Under the pieces are notes generated by a model, which had not been told where the DNA came from, did not search any database, and was given only the letters and a program-made list of their open reading frames with translations. Of a stretch of DNA of 64,000 bases, positions 46,383 through 59,237 are shown piece by piece. The position numbers were made by a program, and so were the translations under genes. Source of the DNA: Argopecten irradians (lineage: Eukaryota > Mollusca > Bivalvia > Pectinida > Pectinidae); contig NC_091138.1 of assembly GCF_041381155.1 (NCBI RefSeq), forward strand, positions 16,927,255 through 16,991,254, written 5' to 3'. Positions within the stretch are counted from its first letter, which is position 1. Every line of letters starts with the position of its first letter.

Positions 46383-49300
46383 CCATATCAGACAGGATTA
46401 ATTAACCATTAATTAATTTATCAATACATTATCATATCAGCATTAGTGGTTCGATGTATTATATATTTCACAAATTAATATATTACTTGTAAAATATGAA
46501 AAAAATATTTGTAGACATATCAAATATGTATTTTTAAGCGAAACATATACAATATGAAACGCATAATTATATAGGTATTATAGGTTGTAACATAGGTACA
46601 TATAGTACCGTTCCATGTGTTCAGTGATTTTTATTATTTTATTTTACACCGTATACCAATGCTTAAAATCGCCTTTAGTAGCCAGTCAGATAACTGCTTT
46701 GTCTTGAGCTAGAGTGTTCATTTTTGTCCTTTAGTTTTCTAGCATAATATTGCCGGTGGTCCATATCTACTCATTGTTAATCAGACAATCATATGTTATT
46801 GATAATTTACATTGTATATAATTTATGCTTACTTCCTTAATTGAAATATGATTTCATCGTATTTGAAGGTGATGATGTCTTAGAGATGGATATTTTTGGC
46901 ATCGGATTTTGCTATTTTATAAATGTTTTCAGGTTAATTGAGACACAGTTCTCTTTTGTTTTGGACCTATGTTAAGGCCATAGTTCTGGGCTTGTTGTTC
47001 TATTTTAACTTTTTTTTATAATTTTTGAAACATATAAGTGAGCAAGGGGAAAAACCACACAAGAAAATAAACACTGGACGCTTCGGCATAGATCTAAAGA
47101 TTGCCAAGCATTCAAATACGTGGTAGATACAGGGTATGTATATTGTTCTCGGGATACAAAACCTTCCAGCATGTGGATTCACAACAGAAAAAAAATTAAC
47201 TATGACCTAATTATCATTAACTATGACCTAATTATCATTAAGTTTTATCTCCTTCTCCACGCAACTTTTCAAGACCAATATTTAGGAAAGATTGTGAAAA
47301 ATAGGACCCAATAGGTCTTCGAGTTTAAATTGACTATTCTTTAATATACTTTTAATGCTTGAGTTAAGAATTAACAGTACATTGTAGAAACATATTGTCA
47401 ATGTTTTGATGCAATGTACACCTCACCTTTGCCTCAATATGTCTTTGATAAAGGAGTGAATAGCATTAATACTTGAACAATCGATTATCCACACCGTAAG
47501 ACGTATTTCTTTGTCCTATATTTATCATTTTAAGTACAAGTTATTCGTGTCCTGCAAATAAAGGTTTTAAAAACAGTGTTACCTGGAATATATCTATTGA
47601 CATAGCGTCTATAACTCTCTCCTTTACTTATATTACGGAAGCATCAATTTTTGAAGACAAAATCAGTATACAATATACGACCGAAATCTGAAATATTGTT
47701 TTTTAGCAATTTACCGTTTTAGCATTTCCTATTTGTTCCTTAGTGTCAATCAGGGCCAACAAGACCAAATCATTAAACTCACATCTCTTACTGATTATTA
47801 TGTCATTTATATGGTAAGTTTTCACCACTGAGTAACTGTGATGTGACTTCTGTCTATAAGATTTATATGAAGCCTTAAGGTCATTATGTCTGTTAGAGAA
47901 ATAGACACCATGTATATGACGATTGTCACTGGGCGGCTATTTTTAACTTTTTATGAAACGTTATTGAAAATCATCTACTTTTTTATCGTTCAAAATAATG
48001 AAGCTAGTGTCACCCTGGTCTTGTGCATTATGCCTGAACTCGAGGGGATAATCATGAGATTGAGGGAGACTGCATGTTTCTGCCTTATGGACACATTTTC
48101 ACCAGATGTTTGCGAGATAATTATGATTTGAAAACTTTAATATTTCTGTCGATAGACAATTCAACTTTGATACGATTATTTGGTGCGTAGCGCAAAGAAT
48201 TTTAAACTTGTTTTCAGTCGAGATGATTAATTTCCTTTTATCATAATTGTCAATGGGACTTAATTGTTAGCTCAGAGGTGATTTGTAAAATATTGACCGA
48301 CTATCTACATGTATACATGTATACGTTTGGTGCCTATGTACGCTTTTGCTTTAAGTCATTAAAGTGCAGTTTATACTTTATTGTGAATATTTTGTGCAAT
48401 ACATGCGATCGACATAAGATAAGATTAATGAAATATATATTCTTCATTTCTAGGCGAGGTTGCTTTCATTAATATCAAAATTTACGTATTGAAAATAATT
48501 TTTAATTTAATAAATAGCAATATGTTTTTAAGGTTAGTGAAGATATAAACATATGGTTGTGTATACTGCAGTATTTATAAATGTATATATGAAATTTGAG
48601 GGATGAAATTACATCTCCACACGTTTTCTTATGTATCATCATAACATCGAGCTACATTAGTAGTCGAGTGAACTAGAGAATTTTTGAATAAAGAACAGGT
48701 CGTATGGCATTTTACTATGGTAATGTATAGTGTTTATTTTACAATGTGTTTTCTATGAGATAATTTCTTTATACCTCCCAGGGCTTCTGAATCTGATTCC
48801 ATACCTTGCGTGCTATTTTCTGGGAAGCTATTATAAGAATGTTATCATCAAATCCTATAAATGGTATGTCTTTCGAGTTTTAAAGCTCGAGTATATATCA
48901 TCAAGAGAATCGGAAAGCAAAACAGCGACAGTTCTATCACACCCAGAACGTGGAAGATATTTTTCAATAAAAATAACCATAAATATATCTTTCATCAAAA
49001 TTTCGAATGTCCCTTGTGAAACATTTTAAAAATGCTTCATGCATTGTACATCAGAATGATTATCAACTTGTTATCCTGGTTTTCGACAAAACAAATTATT
49101 TGTTATTTCTGAAATCTACGTTATTGATTTGATCGAGAGACTGGATTTGAGTTTGTTCTGACTTTTACCCCCGAAAGTTTTTCATTACGATTATTATTGA
49201 TTAGAAATGTTAAATTAAAACAAGATTACGTGATTTTATTTGCCGTAGTTTCTAGTGCTGAAATTAATTTTACCAGAACTTGCCATAATACTCGTATAGG

Positions 49301-51050
49301 AATCGGTAAGGATTTGCAAAAAACTTTAGATTACTGCTTATTTACTTTTTATATACCATTTCATCAAATGCCTTATGGATACGGATTTGTTCTGGACTGT
49401 CCTATACATGTCAATAACACATGGGAGTGTTGCTACAAAAAGCTTGTATGTCTCCTCTGTGGTATCGATCTGATGCCTTATCGATATTCCTTTATAAAAG
49501 TAAAAGACAAAGAGACCTTCGTTATTAAAATAATATTGTGATCAGTAACACACGAACAAGTACAGTCGTGTAGGCTGATAACAGAATCGTGGTATGTTAT
49601 TTCCACCCGACTGTTCAGAACATGAGTCTAATCTTTCATACCAACGGGATACGTGTTGGAAATTAATTGACTTTTGCAAAAAAAACGTGCCACCTTTTTT
49701 CAAATTAAATATATTGCGAGTGATGTAAGTCCATTTAGAAAAAAAAACGTGTTTGTAGAACAAGCGGAGAGGTGACCTGCTGAGCCAACACGAACTCTAT
49801 TTGATATTAATTGATATACTTTGACCTAATTCTTTCTAGTCCTGAGTTTGATGACAGATTTATGACTATGTCATTAAGTACGGAATGTAAAGACTACGTT
49901 TTGTGAAATCAAATTCTCTAGATACACTACCTTACGTTGACTTTACCATTATCTTATCTAGTTCGTTTGAAGCGTACACCGATATCACATTTGTCATTCA
50001 AAAATAATGCAATTCGTCATGCAATCAGTTATAATGTGTTGTCAATGGACCACACAACCAATACTTCGTTATCTCTTTCATGTGACTAAATCTTGTGTTC
50101 CGTTTCACAAAGGATAGTATATGCTTCGTGTACAAATGTACCTTGGTGTAACCAATATCACTCTAATCAAACGTTTCACCCACATTCTGATTTATCGAAG
50201 TTACTCCCCTCCGTTTCTCTTCATTGACCTAGTGAAACGGAGTGAGGTAAATCTGAGAAATCAAAATGACCACCCAAACCTTAATGTAGATTCAAGTAGT
50301 CTTTTGTGTCATGCTATCTGAAAATATGATCTTCAAATGGGAGTGCAACATATCGCATGTTCCGATGATTAGAGATGCAGGCCGCCCTTTGGATATTGTT
50401 TTACCGACATACATACAAGATGTACATCACCAGGCATAAACTTATCAAGCATCGCGATCATGGTATTTCTGACAGACTCATCTACGCCGTATCAGCGATT
50501 CTTCCATGAACGCATTACGTGTATTTGAGCATGACAAAAAATAATTATTTTCATTTTTCTGATTCAAAATCTAAACTTCACGTTGTTTTTATTCTCAACG
50601 GATTCAGCGCAATTTCAATTTGAAGTATAATTAATTTCCATAAACGTATCTGAGGATATTAGAGAACTGACTAATTAGGTATTAGCACACTCTGTGGTTT
50701 TATATTGAGTTTACGTCACATCAAGTCAAGGTAGCGATTTTCACGCAGGACTCCTTGTTAAAAACATAATTACTCCAAGACGTTTGTCCCAAGGGGCTCT
50801 GTTTAAAGCTAATACACCCATCAAACACCAGTTTGATTACTAAGGATCAAGGCTGAATGGATTGATATAGAGATATGTTCTAAGTCTATTAATCACTTAT
50901 CTGGTACAGTTACACCGGATACCTTCGATGGGTTTTAATAGGTATTTTATTCATTTACGTTATTATATATCTTGGTGTAGGCATGTAATTGGCTAAGCTG
51001 TAAATGTTCGCAAATCATATGTAAAAACTCATTCAGATCAAGTATATTAC
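46383..51050. other. Non-coding region downstream of the 44.6-kb gene
   Basis: No gene recognised. A polyadenylation-like AATAAA occurs near 47558. AACTATGACCTAATTATCATT-type sequence is duplicated at 47200-47240. Short open frames here have no recognisable domain. Confidence 0.45.
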
Positions 51051-51055
51051 AGTTT

Positions 51056-51800
51056 TTTATCACCCGCGAAACGTGTTAGCGGGGGATATTGTTTTGGGCT
51101 CCGTCCGTCCGTCCGAGATCCTTTTCCGGACTATAACTCAAAAACCGTTCAACGCTACTTCTTGAAACTTTCTGTATACATCAGACAAAGTTGTGCCTTT
51201 TGGTATTGAGGACCTTCCAATTTGGAAATGTGTTCGTTACCATGGAAACTTTGTCAAAAATACTAAATTACTATTTCCTTTTGTTTCCGGACTATAACTA
51301 AAAAATCGTTCAACGCTGCTTCGTGAAACTTTCTGTTTACATCAAACAAGTGCCATTGTTGTGTCTTTTGCTATTGCGGACCTTCCATTTTATGATTTTT
51401 TCCGTTACCAAAGAAACTTAGTAAAAAAAACCAAATGACTATTTCCTTTTGTTTTCGGACTATAACTCCAAAACTGTTCAACGCTGCTCCTTGAAACTTT
51501 GTGTATATATCAGACAAATGCCATTGTTGTGTCTTTTGCTATTGCGGATCTTCCATTTTTGGAATATTTTCCGTTAACATGGAATTATTTATTCAAAAAT
51601 ACCAAATTACTGTTTCTTTTTGTTTCCGGACTATAACTCCAAAAGCGTTCAACGCAGCTGCATGAACCTTTCTGAATATATCAGACAAGTGCCCTAGTTG
51701 TGTCTTTTGCTGTTTGGAACTTCAATTTTTGGATTTTTTTTCAGATACCATGAAAAATCAGATAAAAAAATACCAAATTACAGTTTCTTTTTGTTACCTG
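51056..51800. repeat. Dispersed repeat with about four tandem units of roughly 170 bp
   Basis: It begins with CACCCGCGAAACGTGTTAGC and a CCGTCCGTCCG tract. About four units follow with TTCCGGACTATAACTC, GTTCAACGCTGC, TGAAACTTTCTGTATA and TGTGTCTTTTGCTATTGCGG. The layout (GC-rich head, CCGTCC tract, tandem body) resembles the elements at 4181-7041 and 29829-30590. The right end is uncertain; it may extend to about 51940, where a GCGGGGCGCGGGGAATAATG stretch occurs. Confidence 0.75.
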
Positions 51801-51940
51801 CTGATTTTTTTTCCAGTTTTACAATACTCGCATACAATTAAAGTTATACTTGAATAATTGTTACTTTGACCTAGATGTATTTGGGTTTTATTCCAACTGC
51901 GGGGCGCGGGGAATAATGCCACGCTTTGCGGCTCCTTGTT

Positions 51941-54900
51941 TAGATTCAAAATCAAATTTCGAAATTCACAGGCTATTACATAAGTGTCCTCACACAAGAA
52001 ATTTCAACACACATTTAACACATAACTATATTTTGAACATTTGTTTCTTTAAGTAGACATGCATTCTTTGTACACCTATACAGAATCAATCTAATATACC
52101 TCTCAACTACAGAATGAAAGTAAACTGGCTGGTGAGATTTGCCTCACCTAACCTATTGATTGCATTTCTCTTAGTGATGAAATGTAATTAGATTACATTA
52201 AATAATCATGATGTTATGATACCTAGAGCGGATGGCGGATAGTTTCACTATTTGTGTATTAGTTATTGTTTGGATTTAAATGGTATCATTTAATCTTGAC
52301 ATACAAATGGATATTTCTATGAGCATGAAGTCTACTATCAAATGCTATTGAATTGAAACAATATGAAGAGAATAAGGAAAAATATTATCAAGATGAAAAT
52401 ACTGTTGTTTAATTTTACAGGGTAATTTTTTTCGGTTTCTTCATTGATACCAAGTCTCAGTGATTTAATTTCACGTATTAGTCTATTTTAAACATTAACA
52501 AGCTATTCTTATCATTGGTTCCGTTATTATAATGTACTGAAATAATTTTTGATCGTTTTGTATGCCAATTCTGTTTTCAAGGCCAAACAAAGGTAAACGT
52601 TTATGCCTTTATGAAGTCAAATTTGGCCAAACAAATGATGTCTGCATTTCTCTTTTTTCAGTCTCTCTCGGTCCAACATTAATGGAAAGCCTCACGGTTT
52701 GTTTAAGGATTAACTTGAATAGATGTTTCAAAATTTTCAAATTAATCCTTATAATTCATTCACTAATAAAAAGATAATCTCATTCATAATCTCATTCAAA
52801 ATTCATTCTGGGACTCTTTTGTCTATTAATCATTACGCCGTCATCTCAGCCAATCAGAAGCAACGTCACGAACGGCGACGCCATTTTTTTCCTTTATGGG
52901 CTGATAAAGTAAATTTTTAAGCCAATGAATATGTTCTTAACAAGCAATATTGAATTATAGTGATATATCGTAGAAATATAACAACAGAAGTGATTTGAAA
53001 GCGTAACAAACTACATAATTTCTGTAACTTATTCTGATGTATTGTGACCCGCTGGTACATATCTTTTGATTTGGAACCTCCTATGAATTGACCGAAGTGT
53101 GCTCGGACAGGAAATACCGGCCGCGACCTTTCACCTTCCCCAACTTATTTCCTTTCACACTACTTCATACGTCACAATAAACCTCACACCAGCCATTATT
53201 TTTATCCACATCCTTCTCAAACATCTGTGTCAACACCTCCTACATCTGATTGTACTATAAGTCCTCGTTTTCCTGACCACCAATGATTTAGATCGTGTTC
53301 TCCATACCACCATATCTCTAGGTCTTCCTGGTTCTTGTCCCCATTATGTGACTTCCTGCGACATAATCTTAGTCATATTATTGTTCATTATAATGCAGTG
53401 TTATAACATTATTGTAAAACAGTATGATTCAATCTTAGTGTTGCAGTATGGTAAAGTGTCTAAGGCACTGTTAGGATATTTGGTTTGATTTGATTAGTTT
53501 AACGTCCTTTTGAAAGCATACCGACCTACCATAGATAAGGTTTAGAGTAGTAGATTCTGTTACTTTAGATTGGAGATACAAATTTAGTCCGATAAAATGA
53601 TGATAACGTTATCGTACAGATCACTAATCAGTATCCACGCTTCCAAGAGTTTACATCTTACCAAATTACATCTATCCTTATTGGTTTTACAAAAAATGCA
53701 CTGTGAAATTAACGCAGGACTCGGCAATTTCCTCGATACATGTCTATGTCGACACCTGATTTGCCTAGAAATACTTTTTTTGTATGTGAAGTGTACAGTT
53801 TTATCACAGCTGATGTGTACTTCCCATTATGACTGCCATGCATATTTATGTGCATATGGTTCTTACATTGTGCAGATGAATATAATGCGTTATAGACTTC
53901 ATAATAAACATAATGATTCCAAACAAAATTATTTTCTCATTTTGTTTCTTTATATCATCTATGCACGTGACGAAGAGCACTTCTGTCGTAAGTCTCTAAG
54001 GGAAGTGATCTGCACTTTTATCTCTTCACAACGTGTCCGAGGTCCATGAAATATTCATTGACAACACGTAAGGCTTGACTAACGATAATCCTAGCATTAG
54101 TGTAGTGTCTGCTTGGTGACATTAATCAACTGTCAGCACTCTTTTCACTTGGTTTAAAAAATGTCAAATGTACAAAGTCCATAGAGTTTATTCATTCACA
54201 TGGACAAATCACATCAATAACAGATGAAGTTCCTCTGAATCCATTTGACATACAAAATCTAATATTTCAATTCTCACTGAAGTTGGACTTAATAAAACTA
54301 CTTAAGATATCCTGTTTCATTTGCTCATGATTTTTGGTACCTTAGCATCGGTCTTTAATAAGTTGCTATCAAAACAGAAAGTAATCATTAGAAATCATCG
54401 ACTACAGATAATATCGCTCTCTTATCAATATTTAAAAAGAACATGATTTATTCATTTTAAGATAGGCAAGATCGTTTGATTCATCAGGGTTAAGGAGACC
54501 ATGTTTTACTAATTAAAAAACCGATCGTGGTCAGATAAACAGCTTGACGTATATCTTAGACGTTTCCATTTGATATATATGTATTCCCTTTCCCTATTCT
54601 ACATGTGTGTAATATTGGATTTATAAATGTTACTTATGGATCTGTGCTGTATGAATCGACTAAATGGCTAATTTTGGTAAAGATAGGGTTTATTTGCGTG
54701 TACTTTATACATTAAATCCCGAGAAACACTATTTCTTAAAGTGTTTGTTCAGCTTTAAAATTATGCAATGCCTGTTAATATAAGGCAGCTGATACAACAC
54801 AACTATCAGAAATGTCCTTCGGCCTTCTGTGAAATATAAAATTTAAGCGGACTTTATCATGAAACAAAACTATCTATTGCAACAAACCAATAAAGTGTTT

Positions 54901-55000
54901 TGTCATTTTGCAGATTTTGTTTAGCTAGAGAATATTGACATAGAAAACAAATAGAAAAAACAACAACTTATATTTAATTATTATATGTGATATCCGTCTT
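51941..55000. other. Non-coding region with a SINE tail on the minus strand
   Basis: No gene recognised. At 53477-53520 TTTGGTTTGATTTGATTAG followed by TTAACGTCCTTTTGA is the reverse complement of a mollusc SINE 3' tail. A CpG-containing stretch with a CCAAT box (CAGCCAATCAGAAGC) lies near 52850-52885, but no leader exon could be assigned. Confidence 0.45.
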
Positions 55001-55002
55001 TT

Positions 55003-55325
55003 TATCCTTGGTATTCATGGGTTACTATCACTGTCGTTATATTCATTACCTGGACTCCGCCATAGAAATAACTACAGGGAATTATAAGAAAAACTGACCA
55101 ATTACAAGCCTACAGAGAGTTCCTTTGAAGATTACAGAGAACGAACCCAAACTACATAACCATGATGTGCACCGTTAATCGAATTATTTTATGTATCGTT
55201 TTATCAAAAAGATTAAATTACCTGTCTCATCTGTTGTAGCACACATACTCTTCAGTTTTGTTATGACATAGCCCATGGTTTGACATGACGAGAGTGATAG
55301 TAACCCCTGTAATATCCACGATGTC
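55003..55325. mobile_element. Old diverged member of the 9-bp-TSD inverted-repeat family
   Basis: The left end (ATCCTTGGTATTCATGGG, TTACTATCACTG) and right end (GAGAGTGATAGTAACCCCTG, ATATCCACGATG) form degenerate inverted repeats. The interior shares TTCCTTTGAAGATTACAGAGA with the copy at 14.8 kb. No clear target duplication remains. Confidence 0.65.
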
Positions 55326-56571
55326 GTTCTCATAACCTCGATGGACTAAAGGTCGTGGATGTACCAGTGTTTGACCCTATGGAAACTCCTTGAATCTGAA
55401 TCCGCTGTTATCTTTCCCAATGTATTGAAATATCCGACGAATTGTCACTTTGTTTTTACCAGTTATTGCGAAATATAGGACCACTTCGTCTCCGTGAACA
55501 ACTCAATCTTGCTTCTTATAAACATTAAAACAAGTATTAATTTCACGATGTGTGCATTACAGATAGAATTACATCAGTCATATAATTTTATTTCCAAACC
55601 AATGAGGGTCCAAGACGCACAAAATCAGACTGTACACTAAATATACCGCCCGTTATAAACAGTTTCATGATATCTTCTAAGTTTTGCTGATCCATTTTTA
55701 TTAAAAGTCGTGAACAAATATCAAGTGATCTTTACCTCACAAGGACAATCTCACACCAAATCACCTTGTTTATTTCAGTATTATATGTTGTTCACAGTTT
55801 ATGTGTAATCTAAATTGGTATGTCCACTGATATACAACCTTCGTTTGCTATTGACGTGTTAGATAAGTTTGTTTTTCACTCTAATTAACACAACCCAAAG
55901 ACATCTGCAGACACCTGCGACATTCGGGCCGCTCCTGGCTGCATGTGGGAGAGCGAGATTCTGAATCCTAGAAATCTAGTCATATGCTAGTAACGTCTAT
56001 TTAAACTGCTTTTACATATCACAATAACCTTTATTATATTTTCAAACGTTTCACTTGTGATTGACTGAAATAAGTACCTTGCCAAAGAAATTTGCACAAA
56101 TAAAATCATGATATAGCTCAATAAGATGAATAGAATGTACTTTATTTTTAAAAGATCAACTTAGCATTGTAGGTTTTTTTTTTATTCCATAGGTCAATAA
56201 ACATGAAAATATGAATGAAGGTAAAATGCGCAAAAATGTGATGTCTCAAGTAATCGTTTATCAAATAATTTTAACGTTGATTAAAATGTGTTTTATCTGT
56301 TTCAGTAAGCAAAGTCTCCAAACTAAACTAAAAGCTCAGATAACAATATCCTATATTATACTGATAAGCAATGCAAGTTGGCAACATGAAGAGGCTGAAA
56401 TTTTAGTTATAAGAGATCTATGAAAGAAAACATATTGCCAACAAGAGCTTGTAAAATTTAAATTTCGTTACGCCAGAGTCTCTCTCAGTACGGTATTTCA
56501 AAGACTGGAAACGTTTATTTTGTACGTTAAAAATAGTGATATAACGATAAGTCAAAATGCGATAAACGCTG
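55326..56571. other. Non-coding region
   Basis: No gene recognised; AT-rich with no strong repeat. Confidence 0.45.
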
Positions 56572-56936
56572 AAAGATGCTCCACCGCCAACAGAGCATAA
56601 ATGGTATTCATCATTTGAACAATAATTAGTGTTTAATCGTGTTTATGTATGTCTAATTGACACAAAAAAAATAATAGAAAATAATTCATTTTGGTTTTGG
56701 TGCATGCGCAATCAGTACTCATTCCATATAGGATATAGTTTCAGGAAATTGTTTCGGGATGCAATTTATTATTTTTTTTTAATTTTCAATTTGAAGTAAA
56801 ATTTGAAGCTCAAACTTTTCAATGGTGGTTATGGTATAAAATAAGTAACTTTTGTAACTGACGAAAAAATACTAAATCGTCTGCTCCTGTTTTTGATAGT
56901 GAAACAAATACCATTCGCCAGCGGTGGAGCATCTTT
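56572..56936. mobile_element. Non-autonomous TIR element, second family
   Basis: AAAGATGCTCCACCGC at the left is a perfect inverted match to GCGGTGGAGCATCTTT at the right. It is 365 bp with no ORF of note. A partial copy lies at about 30998-31297. No clean target duplication was seen. Confidence 0.8.
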
Positions 56937-57735
56937 AAAGTAAGGAAAATAATAGTATGATAAAATCATTTAGACATACGGGCTAAGTTCGATATTTTTA
57001 TTCACTTTATCATATGAATGTTTTTACCTTTTTTAATGACGAAGTCCACAAGATGCAATTTTATCCTCCCATTTTTAGTAAAACACCATCATTCATTAAT
57101 AACTTTAAGAACCTCTTTTATTTGTGCATGTAAACTAGTAACATTTTCAGATTAGTCAAAGAGTAAATATACACATGGATAATTACACTTTAATCAATAC
57201 ATTTAGGGTAGCATATAATTACTGCAGTATGAGCTTTCGACGGCTTTGATAATTGGTATGTCGTCATTTGAAAATTTGGCTTTAGTTTATTTTCTTCCTC
57301 TGAAACATGATATCATTATCGGCATTGAAAATATCTTGAAGATGTTTCGAACTGAATGTTTGCATGACAATTATACAGTTACTGCTAATCAACTTAAATA
57401 CATAATACGTCGCATAATATACTTTAAGTGTAGAAGAGATAGAAAATTTCTTATACATTACTAGCCGTAAAATACACATTGTAATATCCTTTAGTCAATA
57501 CAAAACATTAAAGTAAAATGAAAATTGGAAACATTCTATTTTGCTGCAGGCTTTGAAGATTCATTATTAGTATCCATAAAGAATGAGTTCCATTCACCAA
57601 ATGTTCATTTGCAAAAATACAATATCAATATAAACAGTAACCGATGTTTGTAGTCAATTGCCATATAACATGCAAAAATATACACAAAAAACATCGAATA
57701 AAGAATACCCTCCTATTTCATGGACACGTACAAGT

Positions 57736-59230
57736 CTATGGGGACCCGGACGGCGCATGTGCCGTGACTGATGTCCTTCCGATGCCACTTCGAGTTGACA
57801 ACACGCTGTAACGTTTTTCTGTCTTGATGCTGTTATGGTGTTGGATGGAGTTCATTGTATACTGAGAGTTAAGGCGGACATTGCGTGGCGGTACACTCCT
57901 CTTGAGGCAGCATACCAATAGTCTAAGGAAGCCATATCTAAATTTCTTGTTCATCCAGAAATAAATAACTGGATTACAGCAGGCGTGAACGAGAGCAAGC
58001 CAGAGGATAAAGTTCCAAAGTAGGTGAGAGTTGGGGATGTGATCGTAGATGGTTGGGTCGAGATCCGTATAGAGCTGGAGGGTGTGCAGAGGAAGCCAAC
58101 ACAGAGCATACAGCAGCACAACTACGATCATCATCTTCACCATCTGTGAATAGTTTTAATGCCTTCAATTAATTCATGGATAAACGATGCTCATTTGCCC
58201 CTCAATCAAAATTGATGAGTAACAGAGACCTATTTACAAACAACACCAACCCGATCGTTTTACAAATCAATAAAAAATACAAATGAATACAAATTAGATG
58301 CCTTCTTTCTAAATATTTATTGTTGTTATTTATTATCTGAAATTGTTGATGGATATTTTCTAAATTTTTGAAATCTTTGTCATATGAAAATAAATTGGTG
58401 ATATTTGAACTTCATATAATATAACTTACCTTCCGTTTAGAGGAAGCGAAGCGTTCGTCCCGTTGCCTGACAGCTTCCCCTGGAGTGCGCCGTACCCAGA
58501 TGATGACACCAATCCGAGTATAAGTGAGGGCCAGGACCACTAAAGGGATACCATATTGTAATGTCATTATCAATAGACTGTACACTGACCTCTGAGACTC
58601 GTTCGACCAGTTCTCCAGACAGTGCACCTTTTTAGTGTAACAAGCATGGCTGTCTGAGGCGTTGGAGATGTCAGGGATATGCAAGCCCGCACTGAGTGCT
58701 GTAGGAATGGGCATGGCGAAGGCCAATAACCATACCATGAGAAGTGTCAGGGCGACACCGTTATAGGTGAGTTTAGGACGAAGAGGATGGACAATGGCCA
58801 TGTATCTGTCCACACTCATAGCTACCATTGTAAAAGCACTAGCGAACACCACAACAATCTCTATGTAGGCTACGAACGGGCACAGGAATGCTGCAAAAGG
58901 CCAGTATCTAAATATCAAGTTGACCATCAGTGAAAAAGGAATACCAGTGAATGCTTTAGCAATATCCGCCACCGCTAAATTCACTAAGAAGACATTTGTT
59001 ATTGTCCTTAGTTGTCTTTCCGAGAGGATTAGATAAACGACGATCCCATTACCGGTAATGTCAACAATTATCACAATGGCGTAGAGCACGATAAGTACCC
59101 ACTCAGCTAGACCCAAATCAGCAACACAGATTTCGTCCCCGGTGAGCAGCAAAGGGGACCCGAAGGTTGTCGTCTCTGTCACTGTTCGATTGCTGAGAGA
59201 TGCGTTGACGAGGTAGCGATTCACCACCAT
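57736..59230 (-). CDS. Class A (rhodopsin-type) neuropeptide G-protein-coupled receptor
   Basis: Two exons, 59230-58430 and 58143-57736, join in frame with GT-AG borders and give 402 residues. The start is the ATG at 59230; an acceptor (CTTTTGCAG) 7 nt upstream implies a 5' UTR intron. Seven membrane segments carry the class hallmarks: GNGIVVYL (TM1), NLAVADI (TM2), a Cys before TM3 (FLCPF), VDRYMAIVHP (DRY at the end of TM3), CWLPLHTLQL (TM6) and CNPVIYFW (NPxxY, TM7). The extracellular start has sequons NAS and NRT. The cytoplasmic tail has CC (possible palmitoylation) and Ser/Thr sites. It signals from the plasma membrane through G proteins to a peptide ligand. The wording of TM2, TM3 and TM6 is closest in my reading to the RYamide/luqin, NPY and tachykinin receptor group; the ligand cannot be fixed. 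The intron falls between TM5 and TM6. It looks intact. Confidence 0.93.
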
Positions 59231-59237
59231 GATGAAT

